Shown here: piece after piece, positions 1-6,351 of the stretch | Layout of the letters: each line of letters starts with the position of its first letter | Position numbering within the stretch: position 1 is the first letter of the stretch | Source: Acidobacteriota bacterium | GTDB taxonomy: Bacteria > Acidobacteriota > Blastocatellia > Pyrinomonadales > Pyrinomonadaceae | Assembly (NCBI GenBank): GCA_003222835.1 | Contig: QHXE01000342.1 | Location: 1-14,949 of the forward strand | Reading direction: 5' to 3' | Length of the DNA: 14,949 bases | Program-made: the position numbers and the translations under genes | The notes under the pieces: model-generated | What the model was told of the DNA's origin: nothing | Databases searched by the model: none | What the model saw: only the letters and a program-made list of their open reading frames with translations

Positions 1-746
1 ACGTTCCCGATTACTGGTTCGGGTCGCCGGAAGTCCTAACAGCCAACGCAGGTTTGAATCGTTTCGTGTGGAACCTGCAGTGGCCGCATCCTGAAACGCT
101 GGCTTATAGCTTTCGAGGGACTCCTCTTGATTACATCGAGTACACGTTGCCCGATCATGCGGTCGCGGGCAACACGCCCGATAATCAACCGCCAGGGCCG
201 CTCGCCGCGCCGGGACGCTACGATGTCGTCCTAACAGTTGAGGGTCACACGTACCGACAACCTTTGACTCTCACTCTCGATCCGCGGGTGCATGTGTCGC
301 AAACTGATCTCGAAGCGCAACTTGATCTCGCAAGACAGATGGGTGCGTGGATGAATATGAGTTACCGCGCTTACAACGAGGTTGCCAGGTTGCGCGCCGC
401 TTTGGACGCTACCACTAAGAAGCTGCCGGGTGATTCACAGACGCTTACGCTGGCAAGGGAACTCGATGAAATTCAGAACGGCACGAATGCTGCTCCCGGC
501 TTCGGCTTCGTAAACCGCGACCTCGCCAGGTTCGTTACGATGATTCAGAGCGGCGACATGCGCCCAGCAACATCTGCCGGCGAAAGCGCGGCGGTCGCCT
601 GCGGTGCTCTGAAAAACGATCTGGCTCGATGGCGACAGATTAACCAGGAAAAATTGCCGAACTTGAACGCACTTCTTAAGCAGAACAATATCGAATCGTT
701 GCGGACGGTTACTGTCCAGGATGATCCAAGATGTCCAAATCAGTAG
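1..746 (+). CDS. BNR/sortilin-like (VPS10-type) repeat protein, C-terminal part, 5' end outside window
   Basis: The frame is open to the left edge (first whole codon at 3), so this is the C-terminal ~247 residues of a longer protein; the TTG at 54 is an internal codon, not the start. The visible part begins VPDYWFGSPEVL, continues with FVWNLQWPHP, then a beta-rich PGRYDVVLTVEG strand segment ending LTLDPRV, and closes with a helical region of about 150 residues. This order (end of a BNR/WD40-like propeller, an Ig-like PG.Y.V.LTV.G unit, a helical tail) is what I know from large secreted glycosyl-hydrolase-like/sortilin-type proteins of Acidobacteria. Their substrate is generally unknown, so no reaction is assigned. 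It stops with TAG at 744-746, 16 nt inside the next gene, suggesting co-transcription. The family call rests on recollection of the C-terminal pattern. Confidence 0.65.
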   Translation, partial: VPDYWFGSPEVLTANAGLNRFVWNLQWPHPETLAYSFRGTPLDYIEYTLPDHAVAGNTPDNQPPGPLAAPGRYDVVLTVEGHTYRQPLTLTLDPRVHVSQTDLEAQLDLARQMGAWMNMSYRAYNEVARLRAALDATTKKLPGDSQTLTLARELDEIQNGTNAAPGFGFVNRDLARFVTMIQSGDMRPATSAGESAAVACGALKNDLARWRQINQEKLPNLNALLKQNNIESLRTVTVQDDPRCPNQ

Positions 747-1141
747 AATTGCCGAAAACGACTGGACGCCGCCGGCATCGTGAAGTGCCGGAGGAGCATC
801 GTGCCGCGGAGCATCTTAGTAACGAGCGCACGTTTCTCGCTTGGGTGCGCACCAATGTCGCACTGATCAGTCTCGGATTTGTGCTAGCGCGGCTGAGCCC
901 ATCGCTGAGCGCAGCGGGCGCAGTTAACGCCGGTCGGATCGCCGCGAAAACGGTCCCGCTTGGCATCGTCCTCGTGGTCTTCGGAACTTTAGTTACGCTG
1001 CTGGCAGCATGGCGTTACGACAAAGTCAATCGTGAGATTGAAGCCGGCTTGATAAAGACAGATCGCGCGCTGGTGTGGTCTATAGCGCTCGCGATCACTC
1101 TGTTGTCAGCGGCCGCGGTCGTTTACATGTTAACTGAGTAG
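731..1141 (+). CDS. DUF202 (YidH-like) small membrane protein
   Basis: 136 residues. The signature of the DUF202 family is clear: HLSNERTFLAWVRTNVALI at about residues 29-47, followed by three hydrophobic segments (about 40-56, 75-94 and 113-134). The N-terminal 28 residues are charged and cytoplasm-like. The family consists of small inner-membrane proteins of unknown function (YidH-type). The ATG at 731 has an AGGA at 718-721, 9 nt upstream, and overlaps the end of the previous gene by 16 nt, so translation of the two is probably coupled. It ends with TAG at 1139-1141 and faces ilvD convergently across only 38 nt, in which I see no clear terminator hairpin. Confidence 0.85.
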   Translation: MSKSVELPKTTGRRRHREVPEEHRAAEHLSNERTFLAWVRTNVALISLGFVLARLSPSLSAAGAVNAGRIAAKTVPLGIVLVVFGTLVTLLAAWRYDKVNREIEAGLIKTDRALVWSIALAITLLSAAAVVYMLTE

Positions 1142-1179
1142 GATCAGACCATCTGCTGCCGGATTACCGTCGTTGATAT

Positions 1180-2907
1180 CTAGATCACGCCCTGAGCTGT
1201 CACGGCTTCGCGGCCTGAGTTGCTCGACACGCTATCCGTTACCGCGCCCAGACTACTGCTGGAAACTACCCTCGCGTATTTCGCTAACACGCCAGTTTGA
1301 TAACGCGCAACCGGAGGACGCCAGGACGCGCGGCGACGACCGAGCTCTGCTTCAGGAACGTTGAGTTGCAGCCGGCGCGACTCAGAATCGATCGTGATCG
1401 AGTCACCTTCTTCGACCAGCGCGATCGTCCCGCCCACGGCTGCCTCAGGTGCAACATGTCCGACGACCATGCCGTATGTGCCCCCCGAAAATCGTCCGTC
1501 AGTAATCAGGCCAACGGAATCACCCAGCCCGGCGCCGATGATCGCGGAGGTTGGCGCCAGCATCTCGCGCATCCCGGGACCCCCCTTCGGTCCTTCGTAA
1601 CGAATTACGATAATGTCGCCGGGCTTGATTGCTCCGGAAAGGATCGCCTGCAAACAGTCCTCTTCCGAATCGAATATCCGCGCCGGGCCGGTGATGCGAT
1701 GGCTTTTTATGCCCGTGATCTTCGCTACTGCTCCCTCGGTTGCAAGATTGCCTTTCAGAATCGCAAGATGCCCCTGCGGATAAACCGGATTGGCCCACGA
1801 ACGAATCACGTCCTGATCCGAACGCGGCTCGTCCGGCACGTTATTCAGCACTTCAGCTACAGTTTGGCCACTAATTGTGAGCGCATCGCCGTGCAGTCTG
1901 TCGTGAATCGAGAGCATCTTCATCACTTGCGGAATTCCGCCCGCTCGATGCAGATCAGTGGCCACATAACGCCCGGAAGGTTTGAGATCGCAAAGCACCG
2001 GAACGCGCGCACGAATGTCTTCAAAGTCATCAATAGACAACCGCACATCGGCCGCGTGGGCTATCGCCAGCAGATGCAGCACCGCATTGGTTGAACCGCC
2101 AATCGCCATCACCACTGCAATCGCATTTTCAAAAGCCTTTCGGGTGAGAATCTGTCGCGGCAGAGTTTGTCGGTGAATTGCTTCCGCCAGAACTTCGCCC
2201 GAGCGCGCTGCGCTGTCGGCCTTCTCTTCATCTTCCGCGGCCATCGTGGAAGAAAATGGAAGGCTTAGACCCAACGCTTCGATGGCGGATGACATTGTAT
2301 TCGCGGTGAACATGCCACCGCATGAGCCGGCGCCCGGGCAGGCGCGTCGTTCTATTTCCAATAACTCGTTTTTGCTGAGGCGATGCGCGCAGTATTGGCC
2401 CACAGCCTCAAAGGCGCTAACGATGGTAAGGTCTTGTCCGTTGTAATGGCCCGCTTTGATCGTGCCGCCATAGACAAAGATGGAAGGGACGTTCAAACGC
2501 GCGATTGCAATCATTGCGCCGGGCATATTCTTGTCACAGCCGCCAACTGCCAGCAGACCATCAACGCTCTGTGCTTGGCACACAGTCTCAATCGAGTCGG
2601 CGATTACTTCGCGCGAAACAAGGCTGTACTTCATGCCCTCCGTGCCCATGGAGATACCGTCGCTGACGGTGATCGTGCCGAACACCTGCGGCATCGTTCC
2701 CGCTTGCTTCAATGAAGCGACCGCGCGATCTGCCAGTACATTCAAGCCCATATTGCAAGGCGTGATGGTGCTGTAGCCATTCGCGACCGCCACGATTGGT
2801 TTATCGAAATCGGCATCGCTAAAGCCGACCGCGCGCAACATGGCGCGATTCGGCGCGCGCTCGACTCCCTGGGTTATGGTCCGGCTTCGAATATTCTCCT
2901 TCGGCAT
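1180..2907 (-). CDS. ilvD: Dihydroxy-acid dehydratase
   Basis: 575 residues, normal length for IlvD. It dehydrates 2,3-dihydroxy-isovalerate and 2,3-dihydroxy-3-methylvalerate to the 2-oxo acids, the last shared step before transamination in valine and isoleucine synthesis (cytoplasm). Visible signatures are the N-terminal [29 protein letters not shown] (residues 122-130), [15 protein letters not shown] (191-205) and the C-terminal [14 protein letters not shown]. All three cluster cysteines are present (C51, C124, C196), the pattern of [2Fe-2S] plant-type enzymes. The ATG at 2905-2907 fits the family N-terminus, but no Shine-Dalgarno is visible before it. It is the last gene of the ilv cluster, 193 nt after ilvE, so it may have its own promoter. 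The C-terminus runs about 15 residues past the part I recognise (after SLGAVTD). Confidence 0.97.
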   Translation of the reverse strand: MPKENIRSRTITQGVERAPNRAMLRAVGFSDADFDKPIVAVANGYSTITPCNMGLNVLADRAVASLKQAGTMPQVFGTITVSDGISMGTEGMKYSLVSREVIADSIETVCQAQSVDGLLAVGGCDKNMPGAMIAIARLNVPSIFVYGGTIKAGHYNGQDLTIVSAFEAVGQYCAHRLSKNELLEIERRACPGAGSCGGMFTANTMSSAIEALGLSLPFSSTMAAEDEEKADSAARSGEVLAEAIHRQTLPRQILTRKAFENAIAVVMAIGGSTNAVLHLLAIAHAADVRLSIDDFEDIRARVPVLCDLKPSGRYVATDLHRAGGIPQVMKMLSIHDRLHGDALTISGQTVAEVLNNVPDEPRSDQDVIRSWANPVYPQGHLAILKGNLATEGAVAKITGIKSHRITGPARIFDSEEDCLQAILSGAIKPGDIIVIRYEGPKGGPGMREMLAPTSAIIGAGLGDSVGLITDGRFSGGTYGMVVGHVAPEAAVGGTIALVEEGDSITIDSESRRLQLNVPEAELGRRRASWRPPVARYQTGVLAKYARVVSSSSLGAVTDSVSSNSGREAVTAQGVI

Positions 2908-3100
2908 AAATGGATGGGGTCGTTGCTAATAAAGACCTTTTCTTAAATCATTCACGCGTTATTCTCTAGCCCGGGTGTATGAGCGAACTATAAACATTTA
3001 GCGGCTACGCGGCTGTTTACCCGACAGACTGCTATTAGGAGGCTTCCCCTACTGCTTAAGCAAAAACCAATCTAGAAGCCCCATGAATGGGGCCTAAGAA
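2908..3100. other. ilvE-ilvD intergenic region
   Basis: 193 nt between the ilvE stop and the ilvD start on the minus strand, the longest gap within the ilv cluster. The ilvE-proximal end holds a small hairpin (listed separately). The rest has AT-rich stretches, including a TTTATAGT on the minus strand that could serve as a -10 element, but I find no convincing -35 partner and no ribosome binding site next to ilvD. An internal promoter for ilvD is possible but not shown. Confidence 0.4.
3077..3094. repeat. Short GC-rich hairpin after ilvE (REP-like)
   Basis: Stem GCCCC (3078-3082) pairs with GGGGC (3089-3093); an A-T pair at 3083/3088 leaves a four-base loop. It lies 7 nt past the ilvE stop codon on the minus strand. 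There is no U-run on the ilvD side, so it is not a standard intrinsic terminator; it resembles the short palindromic repeat units scattered in acidobacterial genomes. It may protect the 3' end of the ilvE message. Confidence 0.5.
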
Positions 3101-4096
3101 TCAACCACACTCCACTAACCCAGGCGTAAACGCCTGGGCTAGTGAAAGGCTCCCATCTACCTGGCCACGCTTAGCGTCGACCAAATGAAGCCAGTGTGCG
3201 TATCGTTCGTCGCGGCCTGAAGTAGCGTCAAAAAACACTTCCTGAATCTCGCGCGTCACCGGACCACGCGCACCGTTTCCAATCGGCGTCTCGTCAACTT
3301 CGCTGATTGGCGTCACTTCCGCGGCGGTGCCCGTGAAGAACGCTTCGTCGGCCGAGAGCAAATCATCAAGCTCCAGCGCTTTGATCTCCACTCGGTAATC
3401 AAGATCGCGAGCGATCTGCAATACCGCGTCGCGCGTGATACCGAGCAGAATTGAGTGGCGGTCGTCGTTGGTTAGCAACTGTCCACCGCGCACGATGAAG
3501 ATATTCTCACCTGACCCTTCGGCCAGATTACCTTCCGAATCCAACAGCAAAGCTTCGGCGTATCCGCGATCCACCGCGTCGCGCACTGCTAGGATCGAAT
3601 TCAGATATTGGCCGCAGGCTTTGGCTGTGGTTGGCATCATGCGCGAATTAAACTTTCGCCAGGGCGAGACGGTCACGCGCACGCCCTGCTCGAGTCCGGC
3701 AGCGCCCAAGTAAGTCGCCCACGGCCAGGCCAGAATGACGACTTCGACGGGACAGTTGCGCGGATGCACGTTGAGACTGGCGCTGCCGAAATAACAGATC
3801 GGCCGGACATAACAACTGCTGAAGTCATTTCGCCGAATGACCTCGCACACCGCTTCGCTCAATTCCCCTCGGGTGTAAGGAATTTCAAGCCCGTAGATTT
3901 CCGCGGATGAATAAAACCGATCAAGATGCGCGTCGATACGAAAGACGGCCGGCCCCTCGGACGTTTCATAGCAGCGCATCCCCTCAAAGACACCGCTGCC
4001 ATAATGCAGTGCGTGTGCGGAAACATGTGTGGTGGCCGCGCCCCATGGAACCACGTCGCCATTCATCCAGACCCATTTGCTTTGCTCGAATGACAC
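3101..4096 (-). CDS. ilvE: Branched-chain amino acid aminotransferase
   Basis: 331 residues, PLP fold type IV. It transfers the amino group of glutamate to the 2-oxo acids of valine, isoleucine and leucine. Signatures: SAHALHYGSGVFEGMRCYE (residues 26-44), the PLP lysine K159 in PTTAKACGQYLNSILA, EGSGENIFIV (193-202) and FFTGTAAEVTPI (253-264). The start is GTG at 4094-4096; it gives the family N-terminus (MSFEQSKWVWMNG) and beats the ATG ten codons later, although no clear Shine-Dalgarno precedes it. It begins 10 nt after the cupin gene. The family normally ends near GRDERYAHWLHLV (residues 294-306); here about 25 more residues follow, the last ones encoded by a palindromic repeat, so the C-terminus has probably been extended by an inserted element. 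Confidence 0.96.
   Translation of the reverse strand: MSFEQSKWVWMNGDVVPWGAATTHVSAHALHYGSGVFEGMRCYETSEGPAVFRIDAHLDRFYSSAEIYGLEIPYTRGELSEAVCEVIRRNDFSSCYVRPICYFGSASLNVHPRNCPVEVVILAWPWATYLGAAGLEQGVRVTVSPWRKFNSRMMPTTAKACGQYLNSILAVRDAVDRGYAEALLLDSEGNLAEGSGENIFIVRGGQLLTNDDRHSILLGITRDAVLQIARDLDYRVEIKALELDDLLSADEAFFTGTAAEVTPISEVDETPIGNGARGPVTREIQEVFFDATSGRDERYAHWLHLVDAKRGQVDGSLSLAQAFTPGLVECG
3114..3143. repeat. 30-nt palindromic repeat inside the 3' end of ilvE
   Basis: Two 13-nt arms, ACTAACCCAGGCG (3114-3126) and CGCCTGGGCTAGT (3131-3143), flank a TAAA loop. Twelve of 13 positions pair; the remaining one (3118/3139) is A-C on the plus strand and therefore U-G on the ilvE message, so the RNA stem is uninterrupted. 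The CCAGGCGTTTACGCCTGG core is of a kind I recall as a dispersed palindrome in Acidobacteria. It lies entirely in the ilvE reading frame, encoding the LAQAFTPGLV part of the C-terminus. Confidence 0.75.
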
Positions 4097-4106
4097 AGGT
4101 TTTGTC

Positions 4107-4481
4107 TCAAACTGCCCAAAGTGATTGATCCGGATCGGAATGAAGTGGCAGGTCCTCGCCGGTGAGCCAATCGCTGCGTCTGGAAGCGCAAATGTCGAGC
4201 GCCACTGTATCCTCGAGGGCTTCGGATGAATGTTCGACTCCAGGCGGGATGTTGAGCATCTGGTTTGCAGATATCGTCACCGCTCCGCTCGGCAAATAGA
4301 ACCTCCATGTTCCCTCGAGGACGAGGATCATCTCTTCGTTGTCATGGCTGTGCGAATGCGTAATCGCGCCTTCTTTGACTTCGACCCTGGCCACGGTGAT
4401 GTTTTCGCCAACCGCAACTTTTCGCTGATAGAGATCGCTGATCTCTTCCGCGCTCATTGAATCCCAATCGTAAAAGCCCAT
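4107..4481 (-). CDS. Small single-domain cupin protein in the ilv operon
   Basis: 124 residues, one cupin barrel. Motif 1 is seen as GAITHSHSHDNEEMILVLEG with candidate metal ligands H42, H44, H46 and E49/E50; motif 2 is NQMLNIPPGVEHSS with H84. All metal ligands expected for an active or ligand-binding cupin are therefore present. The N-terminus (MGFYDWDSMSAEEISDLYQR) is helical and polar; there is no signal peptide. The ATG at 4479-4481 is chosen because AAGGAGGT sits 6 nt before it; an upstream in-frame start at 4577 would translate the inverted repeat and is unlikely. It lies between ilvC and ilvE, 10 nt before ilvE, so it is almost certainly co-transcribed with them. Function is unknown: a metal-dependent enzyme, a small-molecule sensor or an accessory to branched-chain metabolism are all possible. 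Confidence 0.88.
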   Translation of the reverse strand: MGFYDWDSMSAEEISDLYQRKVAVGENITVARVEVKEGAITHSHSHDNEEMILVLEGTWRFYLPSGAVTISANQMLNIPPGVEHSSEALEDTVALDICASRRSDWLTGEDLPLHSDPDQSLWAV

Positions 4482-4487
4482 TTGCGT

Positions 4488-4495
4488 ACCTCCTT
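4488..4495 (-). promoter_or_regulatory. Strong Shine-Dalgarno that sets the cupin start
   Basis: AAGGAGGT on the minus strand, 6 nt before the ATG at 4481. It is the best ribosome binding site in the ilv cluster and lies immediately after the ilvC-cupin inverted repeat. It decides the start in favour of a 124-residue protein over the 156-residue alternative. Confidence 0.85.
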
Positions 4496-4499
4496 GTTT

Positions 4500-4616
4500 A
4501 TTTGGAGTGCACCGGCAGAGCGCAGCGACGACGGCGCTTTGGATTGGCGCGGTACTTTGAATCAACAGAGCGACCAAAGCGCCGTCGCCGCTGCGCTCTG
4601 CCGGCGCACTCCAAAT
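4500..4616. repeat. 42-bp head-to-head inverted repeat between ilvC and the cupin gene
   Basis: Left arm 4501-4542 and right arm 4574-4615 are reverse complements over 42 nt with two mismatches; the loop is 31 nt. Each arm runs from TTTGGAGTGC to GGCGCTTTGG, so it looks like two copies of one element in opposite orientation. On the plus strand both mismatches are A-C, so on the minus-strand transcript both are U-G pairs and the stem is continuous. The right arm touches the ilvC stop codon (TAA, 4616-4618). There is no U-run after it. The sequence type (TTTGGAGTGC...GCGCTTTGG) resembles dispersed repeats I recall from Acidobacteria and Verrucomicrobia. Confidence 0.9.
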
Positions 4617-5632
4617 TAGTTCTTTGCTTTATCAACCAGCCTGCCTTCCGCAAGCCATGGCATCATCTCGCGCAGTTGCGCGCCGACGCGTTCGATCTGG
4701 TGCTCGCGAGTTTGTCCTTCCAGTTCGCGAAAGCGCGTGCGACCGTTGCGGCTCTCTTTCATCCACTCGTTGGCGAACGCGCCTGATTGAACCTCGGCTA
4801 GCAGACCCTTCATGCGGCGCTTCGTCTCATCGTTGATCACCACGGGCCCGCGCGTCATGTCGCCGTACTGGGCCGTGTTGGAGACTGAATAGCGCATCTC
4901 AGAAATTCCGCCTTCGTAGATCAGATCGACGATCAATTTCATTTCATGCAGACACTCGAAGTAAGCCATCTCCGGCGCATAGCCGGCTTCGACCAGCGTT
5001 TCGAAACCGGCTTTGATCAGCGCGGTCAAGCCGCCGCAAAGCACGGCCTGTTCGCCGAACAAATCTGTTTCGGTCTCTTCGCGAAAATTTGTCTCGATAA
5101 TTCCCGCCCGCCCGCCGCCAATGGCCGAAGCGTACGCGAGCCCTACCTCTTTCGTGGCGCCGGTCGGATCCTGATGAACAGCGAGCAGGCACGGCACACC
5201 CGCGCCGCGCTGGTATTCGCGCCGCACCAGATGCCCCGGCCCTTTCGGCGCCACCATGAAAACATTCACGTCATCGGGCGGTTTGATAAACCCGTAATGA
5301 ATCGAGAAGCCGTGCGAGAACGCGAGATATTTTCCCGGCGTCATTGATTCTGCGACCTCGCGCGCGTAAACGTCAGGGGCGAGTTCATCAGGCACGAGCA
5401 TCATTACGATGTCAGCTTCCGCGGCTGCCGTCGCCACCGGTTGTACGTGCAGCCCAGCGGCTTCGGCCTTCGCAAATGACGGACTGTCTGGCCGCAAGCC
5501 CACGGTGACGTTGCGGCCTGAGTCGCGCAGATTGTTCGATTGCGCGAAGCCCTGACTGCCGTAGCCGATAACGGCAATCTTCTTTTCACGCAAAGCCGCA
5601 GGATTAGCGTCCTTGTCGTAGTAGATCTTCAT
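4616..5632 (-). CDS. ilvC: Ketol-acid reductoisomerase, class I
   Basis: 338 residues, the usual size of short (class I) KARI. It converts acetolactate or acetohydroxybutyrate to the dihydroxy acid with NAD(P)H and Mg2+. Visible: Rossmann motif [11 protein letters not shown] (residues 21-31), SHGFSIHYG with the catalytic His, [13 protein letters not shown] with the catalytic Lys, [15 protein letters not shown] and [16 protein letters not shown] carrying the acidic metal ligands, and [10 protein letters not shown]. The ATG at 5630-5632 is chosen because it gives the family start [10 protein letters not shown] and has AAAGGA about 8 nt upstream; a start 16 codons earlier would run into the repeat before it. 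The cofactor loop reads [10 protein letters not shown], with Asp49 next to Ser50 and Ser52 where NADPH enzymes usually have small or basic residues. Third gene of the cluster, 69 nt after ilvN. Confidence 0.97.
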   Translation of the reverse strand: MKIYYDKDANPAALREKKIAVIGYGSQGFAQSNNLRDSGRNVTVGLRPDSPSFAKAEAAGLHVQPVATAAAEADIVMMLVPDELAPDVYAREVAESMTPGKYLAFSHGFSIHYGFIKPPDDVNVFMVAPKGPGHLVRREYQRGAGVPCLLAVHQDPTGATKEVGLAYASAIGGGRAGIIETNFREETETDLFGEQAVLCGGLTALIKAGFETLVEAGYAPEMAYFECLHEMKLIVDLIYEGGISEMRYSVSNTAQYGDMTRGPVVINDETKRRMKGLLAEVQSGAFANEWMKESRNGRTRFRELEGQTREHQIERVGAQLREMMPWLAEGRLVDKAKN

Positions 5633-5659
5633 GGTTTCGATCCTTTCAAAATTGGGAAG

Positions 5660-5700
5660 AAATAGGACAATAGGTCGCATGAGTCATATAGGTCCTATTT
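5660..5700. repeat. AT-rich inverted repeat between ilvN and ilvC
   Basis: Perfect 9-nt arms AAATAGGAC (5660-5668) and GTCCTATTT (5692-5700) enclose 23 nt that contain further ATAGGTC units (5670-5676 and 5688-5694). It fills most of the 69-nt ilvN-ilvC spacer and ends 1 nt from the ilvN stop codon. The GGTCCTAT-type unit differs from the other repeats in the window. No U-run follows on either side. Confidence 0.75.
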
Positions 5701-5701
5701 C

Positions 5702-6238
5702 TCAACTCGCAGCGACCGCAAATACCTCTTCCTCGTCAGCGGGCGCAACGGCCTCCACGTTCGATAAGCGCCCGATCGCAATGCGACCTGTGCGAGTGAT
5801 CTCGTGAATGCCCAAGGGCTTCAGCATCTCGATGAAACCTTCAACCTTCTCTTTATTACCCGAAGCCTCCACAACGATCTGCTCGTGCGAGATGTCGACC
5901 ACCTTGGCGCGAAAAACGCCCACCAGATTCAGTACTTCTTGTCGCTGCAATCCCGGCTGGGCATTAACCGTAATCAACGCCATTTCGCGCTCGATGTGTG
6001 GCCGCGTCGTGACATCTTGGACGTCGCGCACACGCGCGAGCCGCGCGCACTGTTTGCAGATTTGATCGATTGTGCGATCGTCACCACGCGTGACAATCGT
6101 GACCCTGGCCCACTGCGGGTCAAGCGTAGCGCCCACCGAAATCGTTTCAATATTAAAACCGCGCGCGCTGAACAACCCGACGATGCGCGAAAGCTCGCCC
6201 GGCTGATCAGCGACAACGATGGAAAGCGTGTGACGCAC
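5702..6238 (-). CDS. ilvN: Acetohydroxyacid synthase small (regulatory) subunit
   Basis: 178 residues. It activates the catalytic subunit IlvB and usually confers valine feedback inhibition. An N-terminal ACT domain is clear (HTLSIVVADQPGELSRIVGL, then FNIETISVG), followed by the ALS small-subunit C-terminal domain (REMALITVNAQPGLQRQEVL... TGRIAIGRL). With the GTG at 6236-6238 as start, the protein aligns without gaps to the start of E. coli IlvH and keeps G14 and N29, positions tied to valine binding there, so feedback control is likely. No Shine-Dalgarno precedes this GTG. The frame stays open for 39 more codons back to a TTG at 6355 that overlaps the ilvB stop, but those codons are repeat sequence. 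The last ~18 residues (acidic, AVAPADEEEVFAVAAS) extend past the usual end. Confidence 0.93.
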   Translation of the reverse strand: MRHTLSIVVADQPGELSRIVGLFSARGFNIETISVGATLDPQWARVTIVTRGDDRTIDQICKQCARLARVRDVQDVTTRPHIEREMALITVNAQPGLQRQEVLNLVGVFRAKVVDISHEQIVVEASGNKEKVEGFIEMLKPLGIHEITRTGRIAIGRLSNVEAVAPADEEEVFAVAAS

Positions 6239-6243
6239 GATGC

Positions 6244-6350
6244 AATTTCGGATTTCGGATTTCCAATAGCTGCTTTGTATTTGTTCTATGCCCTGACTCT
6301 TTGCCCTTTGCCCTTTGCCAGCCCAATCCGCAATTCGCAATCCGAAATCC
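6244..6350. repeat. GGATTTCGGATT / GGGCAAA repeat element in the ilvB-ilvN spacer
   Basis: On the plus strand, AATTTCGGATTTCGGATT at 6244-6262 is complementary to the AATCCGAAATCC at 6339-6350 and partly to AATCCGCAATTCG at 6325-6337, giving an inverted repeat with a loop of about 60-75 nt. Inside the loop are three tandem 7-mers (TTTGCCC, TTTGCCC, TTTGCCA) at 6300-6320. This combination of GGATTTCGGATTGCGGATT-type arms and GGGCAAA units is one I recall from Planctomycetes and Acidobacteria spacers. It occupies almost the whole 113-nt gap. Confidence 0.75.
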
Positions 6351-6351
6351 C

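Noticed and set aside
1297..2094. 265-codon plus-strand open frame inside ilvD.
   Set aside because: Entirely antisense to a certain gene; it has no recognisable domain and the Arg/His-rich composition typical of a shadow frame.
3077..3094. Hairpin after ilvE as an intrinsic terminator.
   Set aside because: No T-run on the minus strand after the stem; better explained as a REP-like unit.
4482..4577. Extended N-terminus for the cupin gene (start at 4577, 32 extra residues).
   Set aside because: The extra codons are inverted-repeat sequence, and a strong Shine-Dalgarno marks the ATG at 4481.
6300..6320. Three tandem 7-mers as a possible CRISPR or phase-variable tract.
   Set aside because: Units are too short and contiguous for CRISPR, and three copies in a spacer give no evidence for phase variation.
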